64,000 bases of DNA from Bradysia coprophila (Eukaryota; Arthropoda; Insecta; Diptera; Sciaridae). The notes beneath the pieces are model-generated. The model was not told where the DNA came from. It ran no database searches and saw only the letters and a program-made list of their open reading frames with translations. The stretch is from contig NW_023503450.1 in the NCBI RefSeq assembly GCF_014529535.1, positions 1 to 64,000 on the forward strand, in the 5' to 3' direction. Positions 11,932 to 23,646 of this stretch are shown one piece after another (position 1 is the stretch's first letter; each line of letters starts with the position of its first letter). The translations under genes and the position numbers were made by a program.

Positions 11932-14244
11932 GTCGAAAATCTAGGTTCGATGGTAAACACGGTAAACAAGACACACATATTTAGAGCTCTTATCCAGTTT
12001 GTGGTAACTGTGCAAAGCAACACATTAGAAAAATTCAAATTTTTTTTTAGATACAAAAATATCTCTAGCCTTCTCACATACCATACAATGACGACTTTAA
12101 AATAATCAGAATTACAGAAACCAGCAGTCAAGATCTAATAGAGACAGTGAACAATTATATTTGCAAAATTGAAGCTTTTTGAAAATTCTGAATTACTTTA
12201 AAAAAGTTACATTTTTACGAGCTGAGACCGCCTTTTTACGTGCGAATTGTTGATAACCACATAGCCGTTTCTAAAAGGTTAACGCTGACATGGTGCTCGA
12301 ATTTAACTATAACTCGTCTTCGAACAACCGCCTCGAACAAGAAACTGAAAGCCGACACACAGGTATTCTCTTTTCAGTCGCAAAAAACCTCATTATTCAA
12401 ATATGAAAACCAACACATCCACATCCAAAATAGCTAGAAAAGAGAAATCTATATAGGGGGGGTCATTTAGAGAGAAATTCCGAATCGCGTTTGAAATGTT
12501 CAAAAAAGAAGCGCAGAGCAGAGAAGCAAGGCCAAAACCTTACAGAGCACCTCACTTCACTTGTACATTCGTTTAGTTCGGCTACGCGTTGAATCGATGT
12601 AAATAATCGAATAAGACCATTGTTTTTCGGATTGAAAGTGATTGGAATGGTGGAAAAATTGTTTCACATTATCAAGTGTTTCGATTGTGTTAAAATGATA
12701 AAGTAATTGTTAAGTGCAATAACTGGAAATGGATATATACGCCTGAATTGACCTAAAAATAATTAAGACAACAAACGAATGAAGTTTTTTTTTCTTCATA
12801 CATTCAATGTAAAACTGTGTGTGTATTAGAAACTTCCATATATAAAAACGTTTGACGAATGTATTCACGAAACTCGGGTTTGATACACAACACATATATA
12901 CATACTCAATGGAACAGTAAATTGTGTGAGTTTAAACGAAAAAGCAAGAATAGCCTATTGAAAAATATCCTCTCCTATGCAGAAGGGGGGAGAGAGAGAA
13001 AGAACTTGTTAATTATACAGTAAAAATATCGATGTAGTGGTTACTTCAGAAAAATAAATTGTTGCTGTGGAGTTTTTTTTTTCTGTTAGTAAATTAAAAT
13101 TGTGTAATATTTACTATTCGAGTGGATTGAAATTAGAAAATGTTGTGAAAAAAGGAAATTTAGACCAAAACTATTGTTGCAATAAAGTGAAATTAAGAGA
13201 AATTGAAGTGAAAATCGGTGAAAAAATGAAAAATTGAGGGGTGCTGTCAATTTTACTGTGTTGTGTTTACAATTTATGACATTTTTGGTAGATGAAATGC
13301 AACATTGCCAGTCGATCGAGTGGAAACGAGAGGTGATACTTTTATTTTTATTTATTTGATTCGTGTTATTATTATTTATTTTGGTTGCCGCGCATGTATT
13401 TTTTTTCTGATATGTAGGCATACCATGTAACATCAACAAATAAAAAAAAAAAATCACAAAAAACTTCATATTATCACTGCCGCATTTACTTTCAATAGAC
13501 GAAATTTTTCATTTATATTTTCTGACCTTTTTTATGATTAAAATTGTGTTGTATCGTTAATTTTGTTCTCATTTTATATAAGATGAAAGTGTTCGGTGTT
13601 TTCCCTGTTTTCCATGTTGAGATTTTTTCATAACGTGTACTATACTCTTACATGGTAACCTTTACATGTTCATTTTAGTCTTTGGAATAATTCCATTATA
13701 TCAATGGGCAATATTACAAAAGTGTTTTCGATCAACAACTCTGAAGACTTTATTCGAAAGTATAGTCAGATTTGCTTAGTAATTCACTTTATTTACTACA
13801 GCTAGTTCTTCGTAGCTTTTACACTTGACACATTAACAGTGGAATTTTACATTTAAATAAATCGCTCCCGCAGCGTTTTTCGTCGAATTCACATTGTTTA
13901 AGAGTATAGGACATAATAACATAAAAGTGGCTGGGTATGTTGCATGAGGTTTCGTAAAGAAAAGTATTTAAAAATATTTACCTGTTTCATGCGCACAAAA
14001 TTATCAAATTCATTCAAATCTTTGAAGCACACGAGTGGCTTCAGATATACGAATGCAGAAATTGTGATATTGTAGCATCAAAAGCTAGAGAAAAATTTAC
14101 AAAATTGAAGTCTCAACGAAATACGCAACCTATATACTAATAGTGATTTCTTGTAGCTACCCATTGTTTATTTACGTTGGCCCTTACGCAAAAAAAAATA
14201 CCAAGCGTTGGAGAGAACTTATTTGTATAATGTTTAGTGTATAG
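11932..14244. other. Long noncoding stretch between nibrin and the FBXL6-like gene
   Basis: AT-rich, with homopolymer runs (13070-13085, 13440-13455) and many short chance ORFs on both strands. No protein similarity is recognisable. It may hold the promoter and 5' untranslated exon of the FBXL6-like gene, because an acceptor (TTTTACAG, ending 15615) precedes that gene's ATG by about 80 bp, implying an upstream noncoding exon. I cannot place that exon. Confidence 0.45.
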
Positions 14245-15385
14245 AGGGAATTATATTAAGAGTGATATCGCCAAGACTTCAGGCGATTGGGGAACAAGCG
14301 GTCTCCGATTTTAATGAGTGATAGCACGTTGGATTCGTCTTTCAATTCTAGGAAACACGTATCTTTAAAAAATTATTTTTGTAATGTTGTACGAATGTCG
14401 GCCTTGGAAAGAGCAACAGTTCGAGTACACGCACTGCTTGGAGAGTTATTACTAAAAATATAGTGAATGTTTGGAGAGTCCGCCTTCCCTGCAGCTTCGA
14501 TGTTCCACGTTGTTGTAGCTGGCCTCACCCAATATCTTTCCACATAAATGACTGGGAACCGTTTGCTCCCACTTGATCAAATCGTTTTTCCAAACTCCTG
14601 TCGCGTAGCAAATATTGAGAAACTAATTACTGTTCCAGACTCCTGAGGTCATGTGCTATACGCTAACACTTTATTTGACTGAAATCCTCCTAGAAAAATT
14701 TAATAATTTTTCCCTTGTTATTACTAACATTGGATCTGCTTTAACGACATATATTCGCGACATAGCGAAGCGTATTGGTATTGATAAGGTAAAAGAATAG
14801 TGAACGATAAAAAATGACTACCGTATAACCGTTCCAGACACTGTTCCAGTAGTTGGGCCCCCAGAAAGAAGAAAAAAATATACATTTTGGCACCAACTTT
14901 TCTTTTCCAAAACTTCTGTACGCTTGCAGCACAAAAGTACTGGGTTCATTTATATGTGGAACGATAGTAGGTGAAGCTACAACACCCTATACTCAGTTCC
15001 GTGGAACATCGAAGCTGCAGGGAAGGCGGACTTTCGGAACATTCACTTAATTTTTAGTCATAACTCTCGTGGATGTAGTCGCACCAGCCAGAGTGCGTAT
15101 ACTCTACATGTAGGTCTTTCAAAGGTCGACATTCGTACAACATTACAACAATTTTAAATAATTTTTTCTTGAGTTATTGCCGAAAAACTGTTTTCGGTAC
15201 CACTCTGACATGCCTTTACTTTTGAGCGCTTTTTACAGATTTTTTTTTTGATAAAGTTAAAGATACGTGTTTTGTAGAATTGAAAGACGTATCCATCGAG
15301 CTATCACTCATAAAAATGAGAGACCACTTGTTCCCAAAGTTTAAAAAAATTACCTGATGTTTTGACGATATAACTCTTAATGAAA
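14245..15385. mobile_element. 1.1-kb element with ~300-bp imperfect terminal inverted repeats
   Basis: The left arm (about 14250-14545) and the right arm (about 15005-15383) are reverse complements with scattered mismatches. Shared blocks include ATGAGTGATAGC, CGTCTTTCAATTCTA, CACGTATCTTTAA, GTTGTACGAATGTCG and CCGCCTTCCCTGCAGCTTCG. No transposase ORF is visible. It looks like an aged long-TIR or foldback MITE upstream of the FBXL6-like gene. Confidence 0.8.
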
Positions 15386-15406
15386 AGTTGAAATCATGTT
15401 TATGAG

Positions 15407-15510
15407 TTACTTACCAATGGGACAAATGGTGAAAATGGAACTTCTTGTGTGCCGAGGTCGGTAAACAGGCAAAAAGTGTCATTTTAACCATTTGTCCCAT
15501 TGGTAAGTAA
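15407..15510. mobile_element. 104-bp hairpin mini-element (member 1)
   Basis: The arms TTACTTACCAATGGGACAAA and its reverse complement are perfect over 24 bp and enclose the core GCCGAGGTCGGTAAACA. A related hairpin with the same arms lies at 21590-21709. Confidence 0.85.
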
Positions 15511-15693
15511 TGTACAATTACACTTCCGTACAGCCAGCATAATATACACATAAATGTCTCGGTGAAATACATGTCACGTAAATCAGCAATAACATGGTTT
15601 TCCGCTCTTTTACAGATCTACCAGCTCAAACATTAGCATGCATTAACCGCAAAGGAACCGTTTAATTCACCTTATACAACAAAACACGACATA

Positions 15694-18093
15694 ATGAACG
15701 AATCTTCCGAGAGTAGATTTTCCGAAACGGATACACTGAATGACGCTAAGCCTCCAGCTGATAGTGTGTACACATTTTCTGATAATTGTGAGAGTGACGA
15801 AGGCGAACTAAAGTTTAAAATAAAAAATATAATCAGTCCAAAAGATGGTTCAACCAATCAATCACCAGACAAATCGTCTCCAACAGAACGAGAAACCGAT
15901 AACCTTTCGAATACCGTACCGGCGCCGAATCCTGACATAAGACCACCTAATCGAATTGATGAGGAAACGTCATGTAGTAAATCTCCCAAACAACATGTGC
16001 TTCCCGTTAAAGTCAAACGTGTACCGAACGGTAGCATGCATCCAACCGGTAAACCGGCAGCATATGCAATGGAAAAGAAAACCACCAAAGTTCGGGCCAA
16101 ACCGAAACGAAAGGCGTTGGTTGCAATGTATCAAAGTCAGATCACTGACAACAAAATTGGAATAAAATTGAAATTGAAAAAGTCCGAAGTCTTAACCGTT
16201 TTACCGGCGCCGAAAAGCAAGAAAGTGGCAAAATCAAATCGCAAAAGATCGAGAAAATCAAAACCGAAGAACACATCAGATAGTGACGATTCCAGCTATG
16301 AAAAGAAACCACGACGTGTAAATAATAATAAAGCGACAACGGTGGAAAAAGAACCGGAAGAGCAGTCTCCTTGGGGATTAATGATTCCCGAGCCAATTTT
16401 ACTTAAGATCTTCGAAAATGTTGTCAATCAGGAAGGGTGTCTGCCCGCATTGGTTCGTCTGGGTAAAGTGTGTTCACAGTGGAATCAAGTGTCCGTTACA
16501 CCGAGACTCTGGCACAGTCTCGATTTTTCGGCGTGGACGAAAGAGAAATGGCGCACCGAACTGAATTTGAAATGGCTAATCGAAAATCGTATGCAATCCT
16601 GTAAAGATCTGAACATAGGTATGAACGTTAGATCACAGTGTCGGTGCCTGATTTGTCATTAATTTGACCAACTTTCTTTTACAGCAAATTGGAAAGTTAC
16701 TAATATTGACTGTGTCCTGTCTATTTTGGCCAATTCCTGTCCGGATCTAGTCGGTCTCTCACTAGCTGGATGGAAGGGGTTCGCATCTGAGCATTTAATA
16801 TTCATTGTAGAACAGTTTAAATCCCTGCAACGATTAGACTTAAGCTCCATAAATGTGAGTTTCATTAAAGTTTTCATATTTTTTAATGGTGGAAATAATC
16901 GATTGATTTTAACAGATTGAAATGACCAACAAAAGCACAGTGAGTTTACAATCACTGTGCCACTCAATACAAACGATGGGCGAAAAATTGACTCACCTGT
17001 ACTTGGCTCACAATAAATTAGCTGGCGTTCCACAAATTGTCACAGCATTATCGGTAAGACCTACCATTTATTCTCATTAAACGATAATTTCAATCGTCCT
17101 TTTATTCGTCTGCCACACATGTGGTTTATTCGATAAAAATTAATTTATTTTCCTGTTAATTCAGACATACTGTCCAAACTTGACGCTTTTGGACTTATCC
17201 AATGTTAGCACAATAGCCGCATCTCACGGATTTCTGCACATAGAAAAGCTTCAGCAGGGCTGCCAAAAGCTTAAAGTTCTTCGGATAACGAACTCGCACA
17301 TTACACTTAGTCCGGCTACACTCCAGGAACAGGTTAATTGCATTAGCCATTCACACCAAACGTCTGTGCTCATTTGAAATATTATTCCTTAGATGGATTC
17401 GCCTGGCTTTCCGGAACTGGAAGAACTGTCAATCGCATCGCTGGCTGATGAATCTCGGCTAATAAACGATGATTTCATTCAAAGAATTCTAAAAACAAGT
17501 ACAAAACTGCAATTGCTAGATGTTAGAGGTTGTGCTAGACTGACACATGACAGTCTGATCCGATTGCCCACATGGGACTTAAAACATTTATTTCTGTCTG
17601 GCTGTTCGGTAACGCGAGATACCGGGTAAGTTGTTTAGACTGAAAGTAAATCGTGAAAATGTTTTATCGTGAATTCATATGTGTTACAGTGGCGGTCTAG
17701 AATTAATAGCATCGAAATGGGCGCACAGTCTCACTGAATTCGATTTGGCATGGGCAAATGTACAAACACCATTGGACAATGCAATACGGGCGATAGCTGA
17801 AAAAGGCTCCGAGTCACCATTGCAGTAGGTTTTCACTGATCGCAGTGATGAAAACGTAGAGCTAACAAACTGTTTCAATTTTCAGTCATCTCAACTTATG
17901 TGGATCTTCTGTGTCATTGGAAGCGGTCAAAGAGATACTGACGAATTGCGTTGATCTCAATTCGATAAATTTGTCGTCGTGTCGAGGACTGCCACGCGGT
18001 TTCAAACGTTTGCTACAAGGTACAACTGAAATCAAAGAACTTCGTGATAATCTCGGTGTTACGCTGAAAGTGCCGAAATCGAGTGATTCGTAG
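15694..18093 (+). CDS. F-box/leucine-rich-repeat protein, FBXL6-like
   Basis: Seven exons: 15694-16618, 16685-16854, 16916-17053, 17165-17332, 17393-17625, 17690-17824 and 17886-18093. All borders are GT..AG, introns are 60-111 bp, phases close, and the product is 658 residues. The first about 230 residues are a disordered, Lys/Ser-rich, basic region (nuclear-localisation-like clusters KRSRKSK and KKPRR). An F-box follows (about 230-280: WGLMIPEPILLKIFENVV, then LVRLGKVCSQWNQV). Leucine-rich repeats run to the end (LQRLDLSSIN, LTLLDLSNV, LQLLDVRGCARLT, LKHLFLSGCSVT, LNSINLSSCRGL). F-box proteins link substrates to SCF ubiquitin ligases through Skp1; the LRRs would hold the substrate. The C-terminal RGLPRGFKRLLQG is like FBXL6. 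Substrates are unknown. Confidence 0.88.
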
Positions 18094-20403
18094 ACTAATT
18101 ATGGAACACAACAAAACGATCAGCGAAATGTTCCACTGAGGGATGAAACTCCAATTCGAAATGCTTGCACACCTTTTGAAGACGAAGTTCTTCGTACACA
18201 AATTTAGATTGTAAGTAACAACGCAATTATGTGAATTAGTGCGTATAAATAGTCAATGAAAACTGAGTCAAAGTGATCGTTTTATCAATTTTTATTAGGC
18301 GTCCAACCGTAGGTTAAAATACGATAAATTACGTCGCACCGTTCTATGCGTGATGCCTGAAAGCTATTAGAGTTTTGGTATTGGTTTACGTTCTTTATCG
18401 TGGTCTTGACTCAGATTCGTAAATCAGAAAACGTGCGATTTTAAGTGGAACATCTTTCGAGTTGTGACCATCCTCTCAGAATGACTTTTCGAATTTGATC
18501 CTTCCCACCTTTTTCATAATAAAATTCGTTCATATAAATGATGATGAAGGTCTTTGAATGGTTTTACCACGCAATTTGACATTGCTGTCAGGATAGTTAT
18601 ACTTCAAGTCGCACTCATCATCATCACTACGTTAGTCGAGAAATGATTTCGCAAGAAAGTTTTTTGTTTTAACTTCCGTGATAATAATTTTTTATATTTT
18701 TTTTTACATTTCGTTTTTTGGTTATTTTGTGTTAACATTAATTAATCGAAATTGACCGAGTCAACGTTCTATAAATCGCACGACCGTTCTGAGCATGTTT
18801 AAAATATTTGCTCCGCAGTAAACTGACCTTTTCCTCGCTAGGAAAATGTCGAAAAATTCATGACAAAAATCGATTTCATATCCAAACAATCTGACAAAAT
18901 GAAAAATACCGTGCGAGTAGACGAACAATTTGTATAAAATTTCTGCTAAACGTTTCTTGTGTACGTGTTGTAAAGCTTCAATTTGTTTATGGAATGGTAT
19001 AATGTTTAAGTCTTAAAACACATCTGTGTACGATATGTAGTTAAATGTAGCGTCCTTTCTTTATCTCTCAAAAACGCTCCCGTCGCTGTGTTAAATATCT
19101 CTTGAAAAATTTTCAATTCAAAGCGCAATGAAGTTATTTCGATTAGAAGAGCTTTCACTTGTTAGCGAATGCTATAAAATTTGTGGAAACTTGAACTGAC
19201 AGCTAACATCATCTTGTAATGCTAGAGTCAAAGCTATTGAAATTGTGCGTCGTCCCTTGTTTCAATGTTGCCACTAATCAATTTGATCTTCTGTCCTGCA
19301 AACGAATAGTTAGAACGAAAGTTGATAAAAGAGGTTAGTCGATACTTACACATACAATCGTGATCGAATCAGTTCAAGTGTTCCTAGTCTAAGTAAAGAC
19401 AAATTCTAACGAGTTAACGATTTCTTCTCATTGAGCTTTTTTTATGTCCGTACAACCGATTTTTACATTGAAATGACATTCGAAGCATTCGATTAAATTA
19501 GACCACATTTTAAATAACGAGTTTTATTAGCGTTAGGGCTTTGTACAAATCATCGCAAGATTTACAACATTTATAACAAAAGGAAAATGGTTTTTACATA
19601 AAATGAGTGGTAGATGTGTTGTTTCAAACAAAAAGCAAAACAAAACAAAAACATTTTAGTATTTTAGTATTAAATAAAATGGAAATACATTTTAGTATAA
19701 ATTAAAATCAATTCGGTGCCTATATTAGGTAGGTGTTGTGATGCTATCTATCAGTTCAATTCAGTAGATGTTTCGGACATTTTTGTTTTGTGAAATTAAT
19801 TTGATTATTTTGAAGTAAAAGACGTGTTATAGGATCACAACCCAAATTTGTAAAAATAAATCAGATTTTTTTTTGTTTGAAGCGAGCCGCATCGAAGAAA
19901 CAAAAATTTAAAAAAAATAAAGAAAAAGTTTAATTGAAAATTGGCAAATCATTCATTTAAAGTGTAACACGAAGAATGTAAATGTGTACGTGGATTTAAA
20001 ATGTGCGTATAACAACAGTATAATAATTATATAAAAAAATGAATTAAATAATGAAACAAAAGTATATTTATAAAAATCTAGTAATTAAATTAATTTATAA
20101 AAATTTTTAATTAAAAAACATTAATCTAAATGACTAAAAAAATTTATTATGAATGGAAGCATAAAAATACATTGATATTGTACATTTTTAAAGCGCAATA
20201 TTTGAGATTTTTAAGATGTAAAAAATTAATAATTTAAAAACAAAAAAAAAGAATATAAAATGATGAAGAGTTTAAAAAGAAATTACAGATAGATTTATAA
20301 AACATTGAATAAATAAAGTTTTGTTTAAAAAAAGATGTAGAAATATCATAAGCTGTTTACTTAACATTATTCCGCTCTAAGTATTCCACATTTTTGCCGG
20401 GGA
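18094..20403. other. 3' flank and long intergenic region
   Basis: Follows the FBXL6-like stop. A candidate poly(A) signal AATAAA lies at 18518. From about 19500 to 20340 the DNA is extremely A/T-rich with many A-runs. No coding region, RNA gene or clear element was recognised. Confidence 0.5.
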
Positions 20404-20439
20404 CTACAACTTTGTCTCAACTTTGTCAAACGCGTACGG

Positions 20440-20590
20440 AAATTTTGTTTTCTTCCCGGTATCCGAGTCAAATTTCCCGGTATCTAAAATCGTAAATTTG
20501 ATTTTTCGCCACATATTTTTCCCGATTTTTTCGATTTTCCGGTATCTAAAGAATTTTTCTGAAAACTTCCCGGTATCCAGGATACCGCGG
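20440..20590. repeat. Dispersed CCGGTATC repeats
   Basis: CCCGGTATC or TCCGGTATC occurs four times within about 125 bp (about 20455, 20478, 20537 and 20569), each embedded in a similar T-rich context, followed by GGATACCGCGG. On the minus strand this reads as repeated DTGK tetrapeptides in a 71-codon ORF. More likely a degraded short-repeat element than a gene. Confidence 0.5.
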
Positions 20591-20929
20591 ATAGCGTGAA
20601 TTTCCACACGCGTTGTCAAAATTCCTTAAAATTTCTCAAAAACAAAATTTCTTATATTTCTGCATTTAGTCCCCAATTTATCACCACTTTATATTCACGC
20701 CCCTCCTCAACAAAAAAGAAGTTTTTCCGAAATGCACCCAAAAACAAAGAACGCACATCGATTCAGGAACCTCAGGGAGCTCAGAACAGCATTCAGTAAA
20801 ATCGGACCAGTTCCTTCCCCATACAAAATTTTTCATTTCATGAAATTTCATCCATCTCTCTGAAACCGTTTTGTCACAAAGGTTGAGTGAGTGGACATAT
20901 TTTGATCGAAGCTAATTTGTATGTTATAG

Positions 20930-21263
20930 TCAGAGGCCATACCTATCTAACGATACCCCACTCAATGTATTTCGTGTGAGAAAAATCACTTTGTTGACTT
21001 GAAAATTGTCGTGCAGTCGCCAACTCCAAAATAGAGTATAATCAAAGAAAGTACAGTTTTCATTTTCATAAATTTGTCTTCTAAAAACGTTTTATTTACG
21101 TTCCTTTTATCAAAGCCACATAAAATATGGAAAGCGTGAAGACTTAGTATGAGTGTTCTAACTATTTAGCCTGTTTTCGAGATGGCGACTTCACGACAAT
21201 TTTCAAGTCAGCAAAGTGATTTTTCTCAAATAAAATTTCTCAAAGGGGTATTATCACCTCTGA
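20930..21263. mobile_element. 334-bp TIR MITE
   Basis: The ends TCAGAGG.. and ..CCTCTGA are followed by long inverted arms sharing AAAAATCACTTTG, GACTTGAAAATTGTCGTG and a GTCGCC end. Arms are about 95 bp with mismatches and the interior is noncoding. No convincing target duplication was found. Confidence 0.8.
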
Positions 21264-21589
21264 ACAAATCAAATTTTAAGTTGATGTTAAAAATGTGAAT
21301 TTTTCAATGTCATTTCACTTTTTAACACACTGAAGATGATTGCGGCTGGCTGAATTTCGGTTCCCTCGATTGTTGTTAAGGAATCAGGATCAGGACATAC
21401 CTCTGATGCTAGGAATTTTGACAGTCGACGGTTCAACGGTTTGTCTTTTAAATGATCCGACTTTTTTCTTATCATTTGCAATCATTGAATTTACCCAAAA
21501 TGACGAGGAGGAAACAACTCCAAAAATGTATCATACAAATTCAAATTCCACTTTTCAATTCCAAAAATTCCACTCGTTTTCTAATAGTA

Positions 21590-21709
21590 CATACTTAACA
21601 ATGGGGCAAATGGTGGAAATGTGTGAAATTTGCCGATCGAGGCGTAGCCGAGGTTGGTAAACACACAAAAAGTACCATTTCCATCATTCCAATGGGGTAT
21701 GTCAAGTAA
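21590..21709. mobile_element. 120-bp hairpin mini-element (member 2)
   Basis: The same design as the element at 15407: arms with AATGGGGCAAATGGT and its partner ATTCCAATGGGGT, around the core GAGGCGTAGCCGAGG then TTGGTAAACACAC. The arms are more diverged than in member 1. Confidence 0.75.
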
Positions 21710-22178
21710 GGAATTATTTTTTAAAACTTGAGGTAAAGTTAACTTAAAGTTACTGAAAATAGAATTGCCACTTTGTGGAGCAATTTTTATCTAAAATTTT
21801 CTTTCTTAAATTTTTTGGGTCAATTTTTGGTTGATAAAACATTTGCGCTGAGGCGCAGAATGAGCCACCCTCAGCGATATCAGTTATTTTGTAAGTAGAA
21901 ACATGGACTTTCGTCACACTTTCACTCTTCAGGGTTTTTTGGCGGATCTAATATTTGGCTAGGTTTAACATTCGGCTGATCTTGCGCAAAAATATGATTT
22001 ACACTAACGATGCTTAATGCTCTTACTTATTTTTGTCGGAAGTGGATAACAGAGTGTAATGATCAAAGGAACTTGAGTTTAATTGACTGTTTTAGTAGCG
22101 TTGCATTAGAACAAAACCACCAAAAGTAAATTGTTTGTTTATCTCGATCCTGAAGACAAAATTAAAACTTTCATTAAG
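21710..22178. other. Upstream region of the FAM166-type gene
   Basis: No ORF or repeat recognised. It should contain the promoter of the gene that starts at 22179; no clear TATA box. Confidence 0.4.
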
Positions 22179-23415
22179 ATGTTATCCAACCTAGAGACCG
22201 AGCAGCCCTCTTTCATTCCAGGGTAAAATATTAAAACGATTAGCACCATAGAACTTATTTTTATAACTATAATTTTCTGTCAGTTACTCTGGTTACTGTC
22301 CTCAGTACAAATACCGCATTGGTGAAACTTTCGGTTCGCAAACACATAAACTTTTAATCGATCCGTGCGCTGGTCACTCTGAAAATCTAATATTATCCGA
22401 TCGTACCGTTGATGACTATCACATAGAAAGACCTACCCTCCAAGAGATCGATATTGTAAAAAAGCATGAACGAGATTCTGGCGACACAATTTATAAATAT
22501 CCGATAATACCAGGGTATGAAGGATTCGTTCCCAGAATTAATGGTAATTGTGGACAGCGTTTTTTTGTGGCAGCCACAGAAGGATTGGCTGAATTTCAAA
22601 TGGATAATTTGAAAAATAGACGAAAACGCAATGTCTTGAGACATCGTGGAGCATTGCAACAGAAATCGGTCAAAGGTAGAAGCTTAGGGGAGAGATTGGT
22701 GAGTCATTATTTTTAGAATGTTGTTTTTGTTATCCACTCTGCATCGTCTACAAAATCGACAATTTTTAGCTTACAACGAATCCATACAGACTACCGTTAA
22801 CCAGTGTTCGTCCGGAATGCAAGGGAGTTGTACGAGATCTTGAGGTGGCGCAGAGCAAACTTCCATCAGAACCAACAATTCCATACTCTAAGCAAACATC
22901 ACCGTTCTTTATGGAAAACTCAGAAGCAGAGAAATATTTGAAGTCTGGTGAGTGAATCAGTCGAAAATTGCTTAGTAACCGAGACAAACAAACTGTGTCT
23001 GCTTTTAAATAAAATTGTTTAGAAGAAAAATGTCCTATTCAACACGTAACCATAATTTCACTAAGTTCAAAGTTTTCAAATTTAAATTTCTTCCGAAATT
23101 TCAGGTAATGCTGGTCACAAGCCATTCGCCTGGCCATTATTCGGAAAGGATCACCAGCGTATAACAAACGATGCTCTTTGTGATTTTTCAAATAATTTCA
23201 ATCATCACAAAAGCACCGAATGGGCACCAATTGTACATACAGGCGTTGGAGCGTCAATTCCGAGTGAATCGTGCCATCAAATCTACCATCGTAATATTGG
23301 ACTACTTCCAAACTATGGCGGTCATGTACCTGGAGCTGTTTTCAGGTTTGGTCAAACATATGGAGCAGATAGTCTGGATGCAAAGCGTTGGTTGAGAGGC
23401 CAATTTTCAAATTAA
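22179..23415 (+). CDS. FAM166/CIMIP2-type ciliary microtubule inner protein
   Basis: Four exons, 22179-22222, 22284-22698, 22770-22947 and 23105-23415, with GT..AG introns of 61, 71 and 157 bp and closing phases, give 315 residues. The N-terminus carries IPGYSGYCPQYKYRIGETFG, followed by THKLL, the signature of the FAM166 (DUF2475) family. PGY-type motifs recur (IIPGYEGFVPR, and NYGGHVPGAVFRFGQTYG near the C-terminus). Family members lie inside doublet microtubules of motile cilia and sperm flagella, so a testis-biased axonemal role is likely in a fly. It is convergent with adrenodoxin reductase, 231 bp between stops. A poly(A) signal lies at 23463; the reductase's signal lies at 23493-23498 on the other strand, so the transcripts probably overlap at their 3' ends. 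Confidence 0.87.
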
Positions 23416-23462
23416 ATATTTGATGCGGAATTCTTGGGATATTGTAGCTAGGATCATCTCTA

Positions 23463-23498
23463 AATAAAATTCATGGTTTTCATTAGATCTGATTTATT
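23463..23498. promoter_or_regulatory. Facing poly(A) signals
   Basis: AATAAA on the plus strand at 23463-23468 (for the FAM166-type gene) and AATAAA on the minus strand at 23493-23498 (for adrenodoxin reductase) face each other 24 bp apart between the convergent stops. Confidence 0.6.
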
Positions 23499-23646
23499 TG
23501 TTCGAATGTGATGTAACGGTCAATATGGAAATTAACTTTCGTTATTTTGGATATAGCAGATCTCTCTAATCTAACAATCATCCTGAGCAAAAATCGCCAT
23601 AACAAAATAGAAAATATTTTTAACAAAAATAACCGCCGAGACCCGA